Positions 6,500 to 14,335 of a DNA stretch of 16,780 nucleotides are shown piece after piece. The position numbers were made by a program, and so were the translations under genes. Every line of letters starts with the position of its first letter. The stretch's first letter is position 1. This DNA is from Crocinitomicaceae bacterium. Lineage in GTDB: Bacteria > Bacteroidota > Bacteroidia > Flavobacteriales_D > Crocinitomicaceae. The stretch spans positions 1-16,780 of the forward strand of contig JAHEMP010000019.1 in NCBI GenBank assembly GCA_024643585.1, written 5' to 3'. Below the pieces are notes generated by a model. The model had not been told where the DNA came from and did no database searches. It worked only from the letters and a program-made list of their open reading frames with translations.

Positions 6500-7384
6500 T
6501 TAAAGTTGCCCATCTGAGTGATAGACCCCTTGTTTGAATACTTTTACTTTAAGGAGAATTCCATCTCGGTCATATTCGTAAACTTTACCGTCCCACAATT
6601 CACCATTTCGGAACTCGCCATCTTGCCAAATTTCGTCGTTGTTGTTGTAGCATTTGTTGTAACCATTCAATTGAAATTTAGCTCCTTTTGTTCTAGGTCG
6701 AACTACATGTGGAGCTTTTTCTTTAGATGCACCTGGGTCTTTAACCGACACGGTTGCTTTGACCATTTCTTTTTCAATTGAACTGATTACGCGTCCCTCG
6801 ACATCGTATTCGATTAATTCTTTTACATCACCATTTTCGTAGTATCGGGTGGCTTTACCCACTGGTTTACCGTTTTCTGATTTGTATTCAAATTCCACTT
6901 GACCGTTAGGGTAATAATACTTCACAACCCCTTGTTCTTGGCCATTTTCATTGTATTTCGCGGCATATTCTAAAATTCCATTTTCATGAAAACGCTTTAA
7001 AGAGTCGCGATAAGAATTTCTTTCGAAGGTTCCTATTTCTTTCACCTTTCCATTCGGATGAATTTTCATATAGGTTCCTTGAGGCCGATTATTCACATAA
7101 GAACCTTTAATTCTCGGAGTTAATCCATCGTTGTGGTATTTTGTCCACATGCCTTCACGACGATCGTCTTCGTAAGGGCCTTCCTCAATTTTACCGTTTT
7201 CGGGAATACCAGCTTCAGGCCTGTCTTTACCGTAATAAATCCAGAAGCCCTGCTTCAAACCATTCTTATCTTTTTGATTGGTCTTAGTTTCGTCTGACTG
7301 CAAGCTACCGTCATCGCTGGAGAAAGCGAAGTTCGAAGCAAATGCAAGACAAAAAATGATAGGAAATAAAGATTTTTTGTTCAT
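6500..7384 (-). CDS. Secreted MORN-repeat (YwqK-like) protein
   Basis: 294 residues. Residues 1-22 (MNKKSLFPIIFCLAFASNFAF) look like a signal peptide. The mature part is built of roughly six MORN-like repeats of the 'G...YY.NG.......Y..G...G....Y...G' kind, such as KQGFWIYYG, REGMWTKYHNDG, PQGTYMKIHPNGKVKEIGTF, QGVVKYYYPNGQVEFEY and VGKATRYYENGDVKELIEYD. A less regular C-terminal part has DGEFRNGELWDGKVYEYDRDG. Such proteins are often labelled 'toxin-antitoxin system YwqK family antitoxin', but no toxin partner is next to it and the label says little about function. It probably acts in the periplasm or at the cell surface. It is transcribed in the same direction as the threonine dehydrogenase gene 120 bp upstream and ends at a clear terminator. 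Confidence 0.8.
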   Translation of the reverse strand: MNKKSLFPIIFCLAFASNFAFSSDDGSLQSDETKTNQKDKNGLKQGFWIYYGKDRPEAGIPENGKIEEGPYEDDRREGMWTKYHNDGLTPRIKGSYVNNRPQGTYMKIHPNGKVKEIGTFERNSYRDSLKRFHENGILEYAAKYNENGQEQGVVKYYYPNGQVEFEYKSENGKPVGKATRYYENGDVKELIEYDVEGRVISSIEKEMVKATVSVKDPGASKEKAPHVVRPRTKGAKFQLNGYNKCYNNNDEIWQDGEFRNGELWDGKVYEYDRDGILLKVKVFKQGVYHSDGQL

Positions 7385-7503
7385 GACTTTTAAAATTCAA
7401 TCTAACATTGAAAAGTACAAATTATTTTTATAACTGTCCTAAATTTATATAATATTTTCTAAAAATTTTAACACTTTAGGTTAAAACCATAGTTTTTGCT
7501 CAC

Positions 7504-8442
7504 TTAAGCGACAACGTTTTCAAGCATTTCGCTTACCATTTTTTCTGTGTCAAAATTAGTTTTCCATCCCCAATCTTGTTGTGCATGACTATCGTCTATC
7601 GAGTCAGGCCAACTATCTGCAATTGCTTGTCGGAAATCCGGTTTATAAACGATAGAGAAAGTAGGTATGTGTTTTTTTATTTCACTTGCTAATTCAGCCG
7701 GAGTGAAGTCGCATCCTGATAAATTGTAAGAAGAACGTATTTTTATATTTTCTGCAGGCGCCTCCATCAAATCCACGGTAGCTCTAATTGCATCATCCAT
7801 GTACATCATTGGAAGTCTGGTATCTTCCTTCAAAAAGCATTCAAAATGTCCAGGATTTTTCGCTTTGTAGAAAATATCAACCGCATAATCCGTCGTCCCT
7901 CCACCAGGAGCACTCGTGTATGAAATCAGTCCTGGGTAACGAATACTTCTGATATCAACACCGTGTTTGTTCGCATAATACTCACACCATCTTTCGCCTG
8001 CTTGCTTTGAAATTCCATAAACAGTTGTTGGCTCCATAATCGTATATTGAGGCGTTCTTTCTCTTGGAGTTGTAGGTCCAAAAACAGCTATTGAGCTAGG
8101 CCAAAATATTTTTTTAAGATATCCTTCTTTGGCTAAATCAAGTATTGTAAAAAGCCCTTCCATGTTTAATTTCCATGCAAAATCAGGATTTTTTTCAGCT
8201 GTAGCTGAAAGCAAGGCTGCCAAAAGATAAACCTCAGTTACGTTTTGATCAATGATGAATTTACGAACACCTTCTTTATCCATTATGTCCAGCTGTACAA
8301 AAGGACCTTCTGTTAACAATTTTGGACATTCATCTTTTATGTCAGAAGCGATAGTAGATTGGTTTCCAAAGCGTTTCCTTAGTTCTAGGACCAACTCTGT
8401 GCCGATTTGTCCACCTGCCCCAATTACTAAAACTTTTTTCAT
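7504..8442 (-). CDS. tdh: L-threonine 3-dehydrogenase, short-chain (SDR/epimerase-like) type
   Basis: 312 residues from ATG 8442. The frame is open 25 codons further, but that part is not conserved-looking and the MKKVLVIGAGGQIG nucleotide-binding start fits exactly. It oxidises L-threonine to 2-amino-3-ketobutyrate with NAD. The Rossmann motif GxGGxxG is at residues 8-14, the active-site Ser is in WPSSIAVFG (about 116-117), and Tyr142 and Lys146 form the YxxxK pair in VYGISKQAG. The segment PGLISYTSAPGGGTTDYAVD is diagnostic of the TDH subgroup of NAD-dependent epimerase-like enzymes, as opposed to the zinc-dependent E. coli type. The partner ligase gene (kbl) is not nearby. It is divergent from hmgA across a 275-bp spacer. 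Confidence 0.92.
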   Translation of the reverse strand: MKKVLVIGAGGQIGTELVLELRKRFGNQSTIASDIKDECPKLLTEGPFVQLDIMDKEGVRKFIIDQNVTEVYLLAALLSATAEKNPDFAWKLNMEGLFTILDLAKEGYLKKIFWPSSIAVFGPTTPRERTPQYTIMEPTTVYGISKQAGERWCEYYANKHGVDIRSIRYPGLISYTSAPGGGTTDYAVDIFYKAKNPGHFECFLKEDTRLPMMYMDDAIRATVDLMEAPAENIKIRSSYNLSGCDFTPAELASEIKKHIPTFSIVYKPDFRQAIADSWPDSIDDSHAQQDWGWKTNFDTEKMVSEMLENVVA

Positions 8443-8460
8443 ATGGATGTAAATTTGGCA

Positions 8461-8468
8461 CAAATTTA
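8461..8468 (-). promoter_or_regulatory. Possible -7 element for threonine dehydrogenase
   Basis: TAAATTTG on the minus strand is a perfect TAnnTTTG match located 18 bp before the chosen ATG. No convincing -33 TTG is visible at the usual distance, so support is partial. Confidence 0.35.
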
Positions 8469-8581
8469 ATCTTTCCTTCTTGTCTAAATGAGTATATCTG
8501 AGATAAATTTTCAACACTCTTCTTTTCCGTTAAATTTCTGTAGATAACCAATAAGAGCTTCCTTCTTTCAAAGCGAATCTT

Positions 8582-8589
8582 TATATTTG
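8582..8589 (+). promoter_or_regulatory. Possible -7 element for the hmgA-hpd operon
   Basis: TATATTTG matches TAnnTTTG. It lies in the 275-bp divergent spacer between the threonine dehydrogenase gene and hmgA, about 128 bp before the hmgA start codon, which would give a long leader. No clear -33 TTG accompanies it. The rest of the spacer is AT-rich, and I see no other feature in it. Confidence 0.3.
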
Positions 8590-8717
8590 TAAGAAAGCAT
8601 ATTTATGTGGTTGGAATTAAGAATATTGTTGAATTATCTGAATAAGAGAAATCCGGAATGAACTAATCAATTATTTCATTTTAAGTCAATATTCATTCAT
8701 TATAAAAACAATTTTTT

Positions 8718-9878
8718 ATGTCAAGATATCACTCTTTAGGTAGTATACCGGCAAAACGCCATACAGTTTTTGAAAATCCCAACGGTGGGATGTACCAAGA
8801 AGAACTATTTGGAACCGCTGGGTTTGTTGGAATGTCTTCCTTAATATATCATCTTTATCCACCAACTGTTGTAACAGAAATTAAGAAGTTGGAGGATATT
8901 TCTCCGAAAATAGCTATCGAAAAAAACATGAAAGCATTGAGCTTTAAAGGTTTTTCTTTGAAGCCAGAGGAAGACTATATTAAGAGTAGAAAAGCGCTTT
9001 TTGTCAACAACGATTTACACATTGGTCTGGCAGCTCCGAAATCTTTTTCAAAGGATTATTTTTTCAGAAACAGCGACGCCGATGAAATGCTCTTTGTCCA
9101 CAAAGGTTCAGGAAAACTAAGAACCATGTATGGCGAAATAGAATTTAAATATGGAGATTATTTGATAATCCCTAGAGGAACTACGTATCAAATCGATTTT
9201 GATACAGAAGACAATCGCTTGCTGTTCGTAGAGTCATTTAGTCCCATTGTAACACCGAAGCGTTACAGAAATAATTTTGGTCAACTTTTGGAACATTCTC
9301 CGTATTGCGAGAGAGATTTCCGATTACCGACCAATTTAAAAACACACGATGAAAAAGGGGAATTCAAAATAATTTCTAAAAAACAAGGGGTATTGTGGGA
9401 ATATACGCATGCCAATCATCCATTTGACGTTGTGGGCTGGGATGGTTTTCATTATCCATATGCATTTTCTATCCATGATTTTGAACCGATAACGGGTAGA
9501 ATTCACCAGCCACCACCAGTGCACCAACAATGGGAAGCAGATGGTTTTGTCGTATGTTCGTTTGTACCAAGATTGTATGATTATCATCCAAAATCTATTC
9601 CAGCACCTTATCATCACAGTAACATTGATTCAGAGGAATTACTTTACTATGTTGACGGTGACTTTATGAGTCGAAACAATATTGAGCTCGGCCAAATAAC
9701 CTTGCACCCTGGCGGAATACCACACGGTCCTCACCCTGGAGCAATTGAGCGAAGTGTTGGGAAAACCAAAACAGAAGAATTAGCTGTAATGATTGATCCT
9801 TTTAGACCAATGATGATTACAGAAGAAGCCATGAATTTACAAGTTGGCGATTATTACAAAAGTTGGATAACAGAATAA
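8718..9878 (+). CDS. hmgA: Homogentisate 1,2-dioxygenase
   Basis: 386 residues. It opens the aromatic ring of homogentisate with O2 to give maleylacetoacetate, a cytosolic Fe(II) enzyme of tyrosine and phenylalanine catabolism. Aligning by eye to human HGD, the iron ligands are His300 and Glu306 in PYHHSNIDSEE and His336 in IPHGPHPG. The spacings of 6 and 36 residues equal those of human His335, Glu341 and His371. Other family segments are IPRGTTYQIDFD (about 151-162), FDVVGWDGFHYPYAF (about 236-250) and the HQPPPVHQ region (263-270), which probably contains the catalytic histidine. It is shorter than the 440-residue eukaryotic form, as in many Bacteroidota. hpd follows after 12 bp, so the two consecutive enzymes form an operon with the later enzyme encoded first. 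Fumarylacetoacetase and the isomerase are not in the window. Confidence 0.95.
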   Translation: MSRYHSLGSIPAKRHTVFENPNGGMYQEELFGTAGFVGMSSLIYHLYPPTVVTEIKKLEDISPKIAIEKNMKALSFKGFSLKPEEDYIKSRKALFVNNDLHIGLAAPKSFSKDYFFRNSDADEMLFVHKGSGKLRTMYGEIEFKYGDYLIIPRGTTYQIDFDTEDNRLLFVESFSPIVTPKRYRNNFGQLLEHSPYCERDFRLPTNLKTHDEKGEFKIISKKQGVLWEYTHANHPFDVVGWDGFHYPYAFSIHDFEPITGRIHQPPPVHQQWEADGFVVCSFVPRLYDYHPKSIPAPYHHSNIDSEELLYYVDGDFMSRNNIELGQITLHPGGIPHGPHPGAIERSVGKTKTEELAVMIDPFRPMMITEEAMNLQVGDYYKSWITE

Positions 9879-9890
9879 AAAATTAAGGAT

Positions 9891-11063
9891 ATGTCAACAG
9901 AGATAAAAAAAGATATCAAAAACGTAGAATACGGATTAGAAAAAATCTTCGAAGGAGCACAAGACTTTTTGCCTCTTTTAGGCACCGACTACGTTGAATT
10001 TATAGTAGGTAACGCTAAACAAGCGGCTCACTTTTACAAAACGGCATTTGGATTTCAGTCCCATGCCTATAAAGGATTAGAAACGGGTTGTAAAGAATAT
10101 GCTTCTTACGTTATAAAGCAAGATAAAATCAGGATCGTACTAACAACTCCTCTCAATCCAGCGTCTTGGATGAATGAGCACCTTGCTAAACATGGCGATG
10201 GTGTAAAGGTTATAGCCCTTTGGGTTGATGATGCCACAAAATCTTGGGAGGAAACAACCAAAAGAGGTGCGAAATCTTTTATGGAGCCTACCGTTGAAAA
10301 AGACGAACACGGGGAAGTAGTAAGATCGGGAATCTATACGTATGGTGAAACCGTCCATATGTTTGTAGAGAGAAAGAATTACAAGGGTTCGTTTTTACCT
10401 GGTTACGTGAAATGGGAGTCTGATTACAACCCTGAGCCAACAGGATTGAAATTCATTGACCACATGGTAGGAAATGTGGGTTGGAATGAGATGAATATTT
10501 GGGTAAAATGGTACGAAGATGTAATGGGATTTGTAAATTTCTTATCCTTCGATGATAAGCAAATAACAACAGAATATTCAGCTTTGATGAGTAAGGTGAT
10601 GAGCAATGGAAACGGAAGAATTAAGTTTCCTATTAATGAACCTGCAGAAGGCAAGAAAAAATCTCAAATTGAAGAATATATAGATTTCTATAATGGTCCA
10701 GGGGTTCAACATATTGCTGTTGCAACCGATGACATTATCTCTACCGTAAGTAAAATGAGAGCTAGGGGCATTGAGTTTTTATCTACTCCTCCAGAAGAAT
10801 ATTACAAAGCCGTTCCAGGAAGATTGGCAGATCACAGTCATGAACTAAAAGAAGATATCGAAAAACTGAAAAGTTTAGGTATCATGATTGATGCGGATGA
10901 AGAGGGATACTTGCTGCAAATTTTCACAAAACCTATCGAAGACAGACCAACACTTTTCTTCGAAATCATTCAGAGAATGGGAGCCCGTGGTTTTGGAGCA
11001 GGAAACTTTAAAGCACTTTTCGAAAGTATCGAAAGAGAGCAAGAGAAAAGAGGAACCTTGTAA
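9891..11063 (+). CDS. hpd: 4-hydroxyphenylpyruvate dioxygenase
   Basis: 390 residues. It converts 4-hydroxyphenylpyruvate to homogentisate with O2 and Fe(II), the step before HmgA. It is a tandem vicinal-oxygen-chelate protein: an N-terminal domain (GTDYVEFIVGNAKQAAHFY from residue 31) and a catalytic C-terminal domain. The iron ligands are visible as His191 in FIDHMVGNV, His274 in GVQHIAVATDD and Glu358 in LFFEIIQR. The C-terminal gate helix has the family signature GARGFGAGNFKALFESIEREQ. It lies 12 bp after hmgA on the same strand and is followed directly by a strong terminator, so it is the last gene of a two-gene operon. Length and motifs are complete. Confidence 0.97.
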   Translation: MSTEIKKDIKNVEYGLEKIFEGAQDFLPLLGTDYVEFIVGNAKQAAHFYKTAFGFQSHAYKGLETGCKEYASYVIKQDKIRIVLTTPLNPASWMNEHLAKHGDGVKVIALWVDDATKSWEETTKRGAKSFMEPTVEKDEHGEVVRSGIYTYGETVHMFVERKNYKGSFLPGYVKWESDYNPEPTGLKFIDHMVGNVGWNEMNIWVKWYEDVMGFVNFLSFDDKQITTEYSALMSKVMSNGNGRIKFPINEPAEGKKKSQIEEYIDFYNGPGVQHIAVATDDIISTVSKMRARGIEFLSTPPEEYYKAVPGRLADHSHELKEDIEKLKSLGIMIDADEEGYLLQIFTKPIEDRPTLFFEIIQRMGARGFGAGNFKALFESIEREQEKRGTL

Positions 11064-11078
11064 AACAACCTTTTACAT

Positions 11079-11116
11079 AAAAAGTCGTGATGAAAATTTT
11101 CATCACGACTTTTTTT
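11079..11116 (+). terminator. Strong Rho-independent terminator after hpd
   Basis: A perfect inverted repeat pairs AAAGTCGTGATGAAAA (11081-11096) directly with TTTTCATCACGACTTT (11097-11112), extended by two A-T pairs. The right arm runs into T-run 11110-11116. The stem starts 16 bp after the hpd stop. The symmetrical A/T ends allow use from both strands. Confidence 0.9.
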
Positions 11117-11119
11117 ATG

Positions 11120-11149
11120 TTCGTTCACCGACAAATCAAAACCGTTGAC
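11120..11149 (+). promoter_or_regulatory. Candidate LytTR response-regulator binding site (two direct repeats)
   Basis: Two near-identical decamers, CGTTCACCGA (11122-11131) and CGTTGACCGA (11143-11152), start 21 bp apart, two helical turns. Viewed as 9-mers (11120-11128 and 11141-11149, 12-bp spacer), they match the LytTR consensus [TA][AC][CA]GTTN[AG][TG] at six and seven of eight specified positions, and the spacing is the known 12-13 bp. They lie 65 bp before the LiaF-like gene, whose operon encodes a LytTR regulator. Binding is inferred. Confidence 0.5.
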
Positions 11150-11214
11150 CGATATCTACTTCAGCAATCGAACTTAAATACGCAGATTTGTTTCATCATT
11201 TAAAACGAATAAAG

Positions 11215-11994
11215 ATGGAAAAGCAAAATTTAGCACCCGAAGAAGAACATGATTTTTTAACTTGGGAAAAAGGGAGAACAAGAGGTAAAGTTATTGCAGG
11301 GACTTTAATTATAGCATTTGGACTGTTATTTTTATTTAGAGAATTGGGTCTGCATGTTCCAAGATGGATTTTCAGCTGGGAAATGATCCTAATTGGAATC
11401 GGAACTGTGATTTTAATTCAACATAAATTCCAAAAATTATCGGGTTATATATTAATCGCAATAGGGGTTATTTTCAAATTGGATGAATTTTATCCTGATT
11501 TAATCAATTCACGTATTGTCTGGCCAATAATAATAATTCTTCTTGGTGCGTCAATGATCTACAAAGCAAAGTTTGGGAGCAGTCGTTCTAGAAAATGGAA
11601 AAAAATGGCAGGAGATTCAAATTTTTTCGGATTGGGCGACGCGGAAATTTCGCCCGATGATTTCGTAGATGCCGTATCTATCTTCGGAAGTATTAAAAAG
11701 CAAGTCACATCAAAAAATTTCAAAGGCGCTGATTTATTTACCTTGTTTGGAGGTTCCGAAATCAATTTAATGAATGCCGATTTCCAGGGAGTAGCCATGG
11801 TTAATTTAACGACGATTTTTGGTGGAGCGGAGATAATTGTCCCTTCAGACTGGTCGGTACGTTCTGATATGACCTCTATTTTTGGAGGTTTGGAAGACAA
11901 CCGCATGAAAGTACCAATGGATATGGCTTCGGAAAAAGTATTAATTTTAAAAGGAACTTGCGTTTTCGGAGGTGTAGAAATTAAAAGTTATTAG
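11215..11994 (+). CDS. LiaF-like membrane protein with FGG-repeat C-terminal domain
   Basis: 259 residues from ATG 11215 (a TTG nine codons earlier lacks support). Four hydrophobic helices are visible: about 26-43 (VIAGTLIIAFGLLFLF), 51-69 (WIFSWEMILIGIGTVILIQ), 75-88 (LSGYILIAIGVIF) and 101-116 (IVWPIIIILLGASMIY). A soluble C-terminal domain follows a basic linker. That domain has five rungs containing SIFGS, TLFGG, TIFGG, SIFGG and CVFGG at about residues 155, 176, 200, 221 and 249, each followed by a beta strand such as SEINL, AEIIV or VEIKS. This repeated pattern is that of the LiaF/DUF2154 C-terminal fold. In Firmicutes, LiaF restrains a histidine kinase that senses cell-envelope stress. 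Here it is followed after 6 bp by a LytS-type kinase, so an analogous role is likely but inferred. Confidence 0.8.
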   Translation: MEKQNLAPEEEHDFLTWEKGRTRGKVIAGTLIIAFGLLFLFRELGLHVPRWIFSWEMILIGIGTVILIQHKFQKLSGYILIAIGVIFKLDEFYPDLINSRIVWPIIIILLGASMIYKAKFGSSRSRKWKKMAGDSNFFGLGDAEISPDDFVDAVSIFGSIKKQVTSKNFKGADLFTLFGGSEINLMNADFQGVAMVNLTTIFGGAEIIVPSDWSVRSDMTSIFGGLEDNRMKVPMDMASEKVLILKGTCVFGGVEIKSY

Positions 11995-12000
11995 GCTTAA

Positions 12001-13050
12001 ATGCAAATGGTTGGATTTTCCGAAAAAAAACAAATAAGAACACAAGTCATCCTGGCATTCAGCTTGGGTGGCTTGTATGCGTTATGTCTGTTTTTGACCG
12101 ATTACACTTGGGAAAAATCACTCTTGGCTTATTTTTTTTTAGTAGTTGAGGTAATTGTAAGTGCTCAGATTCTTTCAAATATATTTCGCTACTACCAACC
12201 AAAAGAAACCTTTTCGTTTGTTCCATTTTCAATATTGATTCTTTTAACAGGTATTGTTGGATTTTTAATGGCACTACTGGTTAAAAATTTACCATTGGCA
12301 TGGAGACCACCCATTTTCTTACCGAATTTCACGGTGCATTTATTTTTCTTGTTTTTTGTTCTTAGTATACTTTTTTATGAATGGTGGTTCCTTAAAAATG
12401 AATTTAGGAATTTGCAAAATACAAAACGACTTTTAGCACTTCAAGAAGAATTGAAAAATGCAGAAATCAAGAATATTCAACAAAATATCCAACCTCATTT
12501 CTTGTTTAATAGTTTAAATTCTATTTCTGCCTTAACACTTTCTTCACCTGACGAGGCTCAAAAAATGGTTGTGAAATTATCCGATTTTTTAAGGCATTCA
12601 GTGATGAAAAATCAAAAAATGTTTATCCCATTAAAAGAAGAATTGGATCAAATCGAAAGGTATTTGTCCATAGAGCAAATTCGATTTTCAAACCGTTTGC
12701 ATTTTACATTAAAGCATGACAAATCGAACGATATGGTTTCAGTTCCAACTATGATATTACAACCTTTGATTGAGAACGCCATAAAATTTGGTTTGTACGG
12801 TCAAACAGGCGAGGCAAAAATTGTATTAACATGTTACAGGGAAAATAACTATTTGTTTTTTGAACTCAAAAACCCAATTGACGAAGGTAAGAATCACAAA
12901 AAGGGGACTGGTTTTGGGCTTGAGGGACTTCGAAAGAAATTATATTGGCTATATGCAGAAAATCAACTGTTAACGACTAGTCAGACTGAAAATATATTTA
13001 ATACTACCCTAAAAATTCCTATTGCAAATGAGAGTAATTTTGATAGATGA
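12001..13050 (+). CDS. LytS/YehU-type sensor histidine kinase
   Basis: 349 residues. Four membrane helices occupy about residues 14-33, 41-62, 74-94 and 109-131. A coiled helix (about 133-158, EFRNLQNTKRLLALQEELKN) then leads to the His_kinase domain. The phospho-accepting His166 sits in QNIQPHFLFNSLNS, the signature of the LytS family. The ATP-binding lid shows Asn259 in QPLIENAIKFG and the glycine motif GTGFGLEGL (302-310). No extracellular sensor domain is present, so input probably comes from the membrane part or from the LiaF-like protein encoded 6 bp upstream. The response regulator gene starts 23 bp before this gene's stop codon, so the pair is translationally coupled. The stimulus is not readable. 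Confidence 0.93.
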   Translation: MQMVGFSEKKQIRTQVILAFSLGGLYALCLFLTDYTWEKSLLAYFFLVVEVIVSAQILSNIFRYYQPKETFSFVPFSILILLTGIVGFLMALLVKNLPLAWRPPIFLPNFTVHLFFLFFVLSILFYEWWFLKNEFRNLQNTKRLLALQEELKNAEIKNIQQNIQPHFLFNSLNSISALTLSSPDEAQKMVVKLSDFLRHSVMKNQKMFIPLKEELDQIERYLSIEQIRFSNRLHFTLKHDKSNDMVSVPTMILQPLIENAIKFGLYGQTGEAKIVLTCYRENNYLFFELKNPIDEGKNHKKGTGFGLEGLRKKLYWLYAENQLLTTSQTENIFNTTLKIPIANESNFDR

Positions 13051-13753
13051 CGAACCTTTAGCAAGAAGCATTTTAAGAAACTATTGTGAAAGAATTTCTT
13101 CTTTGGAAATAATTGGTGAATGCGAAAATGGTTTTGACGCGGTGAAAATGATTGACGAAAAAACGCCTGATCTTATTTTTTTAGATGTTCAAATGCCTAA
13201 ATTGAATGGGTTTGAAGTTTTGGAGCTTATTCAACATCAACCCAAAGTAATTTTCACCACAGCTTTCGATGAGTTCGCGGTGAAAGCCTTTGATGCTAAT
13301 GCCATTGACTATTTGTTAAAACCCTTTCTTTTCGAACGCTTTGAGCAAGCATTTGATAAATGCTCAAATTCTAATGAAAATAATGAAAACAAGTTCAGCG
13401 GACAATCTTCAATTAACCTGAATGAAAAACAACGCATTGTAATTAAGGATGGTGAGGACATTAACATTATTCCTCTTCACGAGTTAATTTATATTGAAGC
13501 GTATGATGATTATGTAAAGTTGTTCACTGAAGAAGGTCGGTTTGTAAAAAAGCAGACTATGGCCTATTACGAAAAAACGTTACCCGATAACGCGTTCATT
13601 CGGATTCATAGATCTTCGATAATTGCAATTGATAGGATTCACAAGATAGAAAATGCTGAAAAAGGACGATATCAAGTTTTACTTACGAATGGTGTTCGTT
13701 TACCAATCAGTCGGAACGCATTGCCAGAATTAAAATCTCGGTTGGGTTGGTAA
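13028..13753 (+). CDS. LytTR-family response regulator
   Basis: 241 residues from ATG 13028 (the TTG two codons earlier is less likely). The receiver domain comes first: Asp7-Asp8 acidic pair in ILIDDEP, phosphorylation site Asp53 in FLDVQMP, Thr77/Thr78 in FTTAFDEFAVKAF, and Lys98 in YLLKPF. After an Asn/Glu-rich linker (about 110-135), the LytTR DNA-binding domain has IPLHELIYIEAYDDYVKLF, FIRIHRSSIIAIDRI and LPISRNALPELKSRL, all typical of the LytR/AlgR family. It is a transcription factor activated by the kinase encoded just upstream, with which it overlaps by 23 bp. The direct repeats at 11120-11149 are a candidate target, suggesting autoregulation of the operon. No other target in this window is obvious. 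Confidence 0.95.
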   Translation: MRVILIDDEPLARSILRNYCERISSLEIIGECENGFDAVKMIDEKTPDLIFLDVQMPKLNGFEVLELIQHQPKVIFTTAFDEFAVKAFDANAIDYLLKPFLFERFEQAFDKCSNSNENNENKFSGQSSINLNEKQRIVIKDGEDINIIPLHELIYIEAYDDYVKLFTEEGRFVKKQTMAYYEKTLPDNAFIRIHRSSIIAIDRIHKIENAEKGRYQVLLTNGVRLPISRNALPELKSRLGW

Positions 13754-13773
13754 AATCTTTCTATGTAACTTTG
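13747..13773 (+). promoter_or_regulatory. Probable promoter for purE
   Basis: TAACTTTG (13766-13773) is a perfect TAnnTTTG element, preceded by TTG (13747-13749) at a 16-bp gap, slightly short. It lies 18 bp before the purE start codon. The -33 part is inside the last codons of the response regulator gene, so purE probably has its own start site. Confidence 0.45.
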
Positions 13774-13791
13774 AGCTCAAAATAATAGTCG

Positions 13792-14271
13792 ATGACAAAG
13801 GTTGGAATAATAATGGGAAGCAAGTCGGATTTACCGGTTATGCAAGAGGCAGCGGATTTTTTGAAAGAAATGGGAATAGCATACGAAATCAATATTGTAT
13901 CTGCTCACAGAACTCCGGAGTTGATGTACGATTATGCCAAAAACGCTCATTTGCGAGGGTTAGAAGTAATAATTGCTGGTGCAGGTGGTGCAGCGCATCT
14001 TCCAGGTATGACGGCCTCATTGACACCTCTTCCAGTGATAGGTGTTCCAGTTAAATCCAGCAATTCAATAGATGGTTGGGATAGTATTTTATCGATTTTG
14101 CAAATGCCAGGTGGAATACCAGTGGCAACCGTTGCGCTAAATGGAGCAAAAAATGCTGGAATATTGGCTGCAAAGATATTAGGGTCTACCGATAAAGAAA
14201 TCCAAAATAAAATGTTGGCTTATATGGAAGACATGAAGCAAAAGGTCTTAGAAAGCGGAAAGAATTTATAA
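13792..14271 (+). CDS. purE: N5-carboxyaminoimidazole ribonucleotide mutase
   Basis: 159 residues, full length for class I PurE. It moves the carboxyl group of N5-CAIR to give CAIR in de novo purine synthesis. The phosphate- and substrate-binding loop GSKSDLPVM is at 9-17, SAHRTP with catalytic His39 at 37-42, and GAGGAAHLPGM at 63-73. GVPVKSSNSIDGWDSILSIL carries the rest of the active site, and MPGGIPVATVAL the conserved C-terminal part. The usual partner purK is not adjacent within the window. The gene has its own likely promoter and ends in a strong hairpin, so it appears to be a single-gene unit. Confidence 0.97.
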   Translation: MTKVGIIMGSKSDLPVMQEAADFLKEMGIAYEINIVSAHRTPELMYDYAKNAHLRGLEVIIAGAGGAAHLPGMTASLTPLPVIGVPVKSSNSIDGWDSILSILQMPGGIPVATVALNGAKNAGILAAKILGSTDKEIQNKMLAYMEDMKQKVLESGKNL

Positions 14272-14280
14272 ATTACACAT

Positions 14281-14316
14281 AAAAAAACCCGTTTCATTTT
14301 TGAAACGGGTTTTTTT
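14281..14316 (+). terminator. Bidirectional terminator between purE and tonB
   Basis: Seven A then CCCGTTTCA (14281-14296) pair perfectly with TGAAACGGG then seven T (14301-14316) around a TTTT loop. It lies 9 bp after the purE stop and 19 bp before the stop of the convergent tonB gene. T-runs are present on both strands. Confidence 0.9.
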
Positions 14317-14335
14317 ATTTATTTATGTTTTTCAA

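Noticed and set aside
6500..7384. Toxin-antitoxin system suggested by the YwqK family label
   Set aside because: The protein has a signal peptide and MORN repeats, and there is no toxin-like partner gene next to it. The name is an annotation habit, not evidence.
7438..7480. Possible terminator (CCTAAA ... TTTAGG) between the threonine dehydrogenase and MORN-repeat genes
   Set aside because: Only a 6-bp arm pair around a loop of about 31 bases, with AT-rich surroundings. It is not a convincing hairpin, and read-through into the next gene is plausible.
8443..8551. Longer N-terminus for threonine dehydrogenase and an overlapping minus-strand frame (8342-8551)
   Set aside because: The SDR fold begins at the MKKVLVIGAGG methionine. 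The extension runs across the likely -7 element, and the overlapping frame is a shadow.
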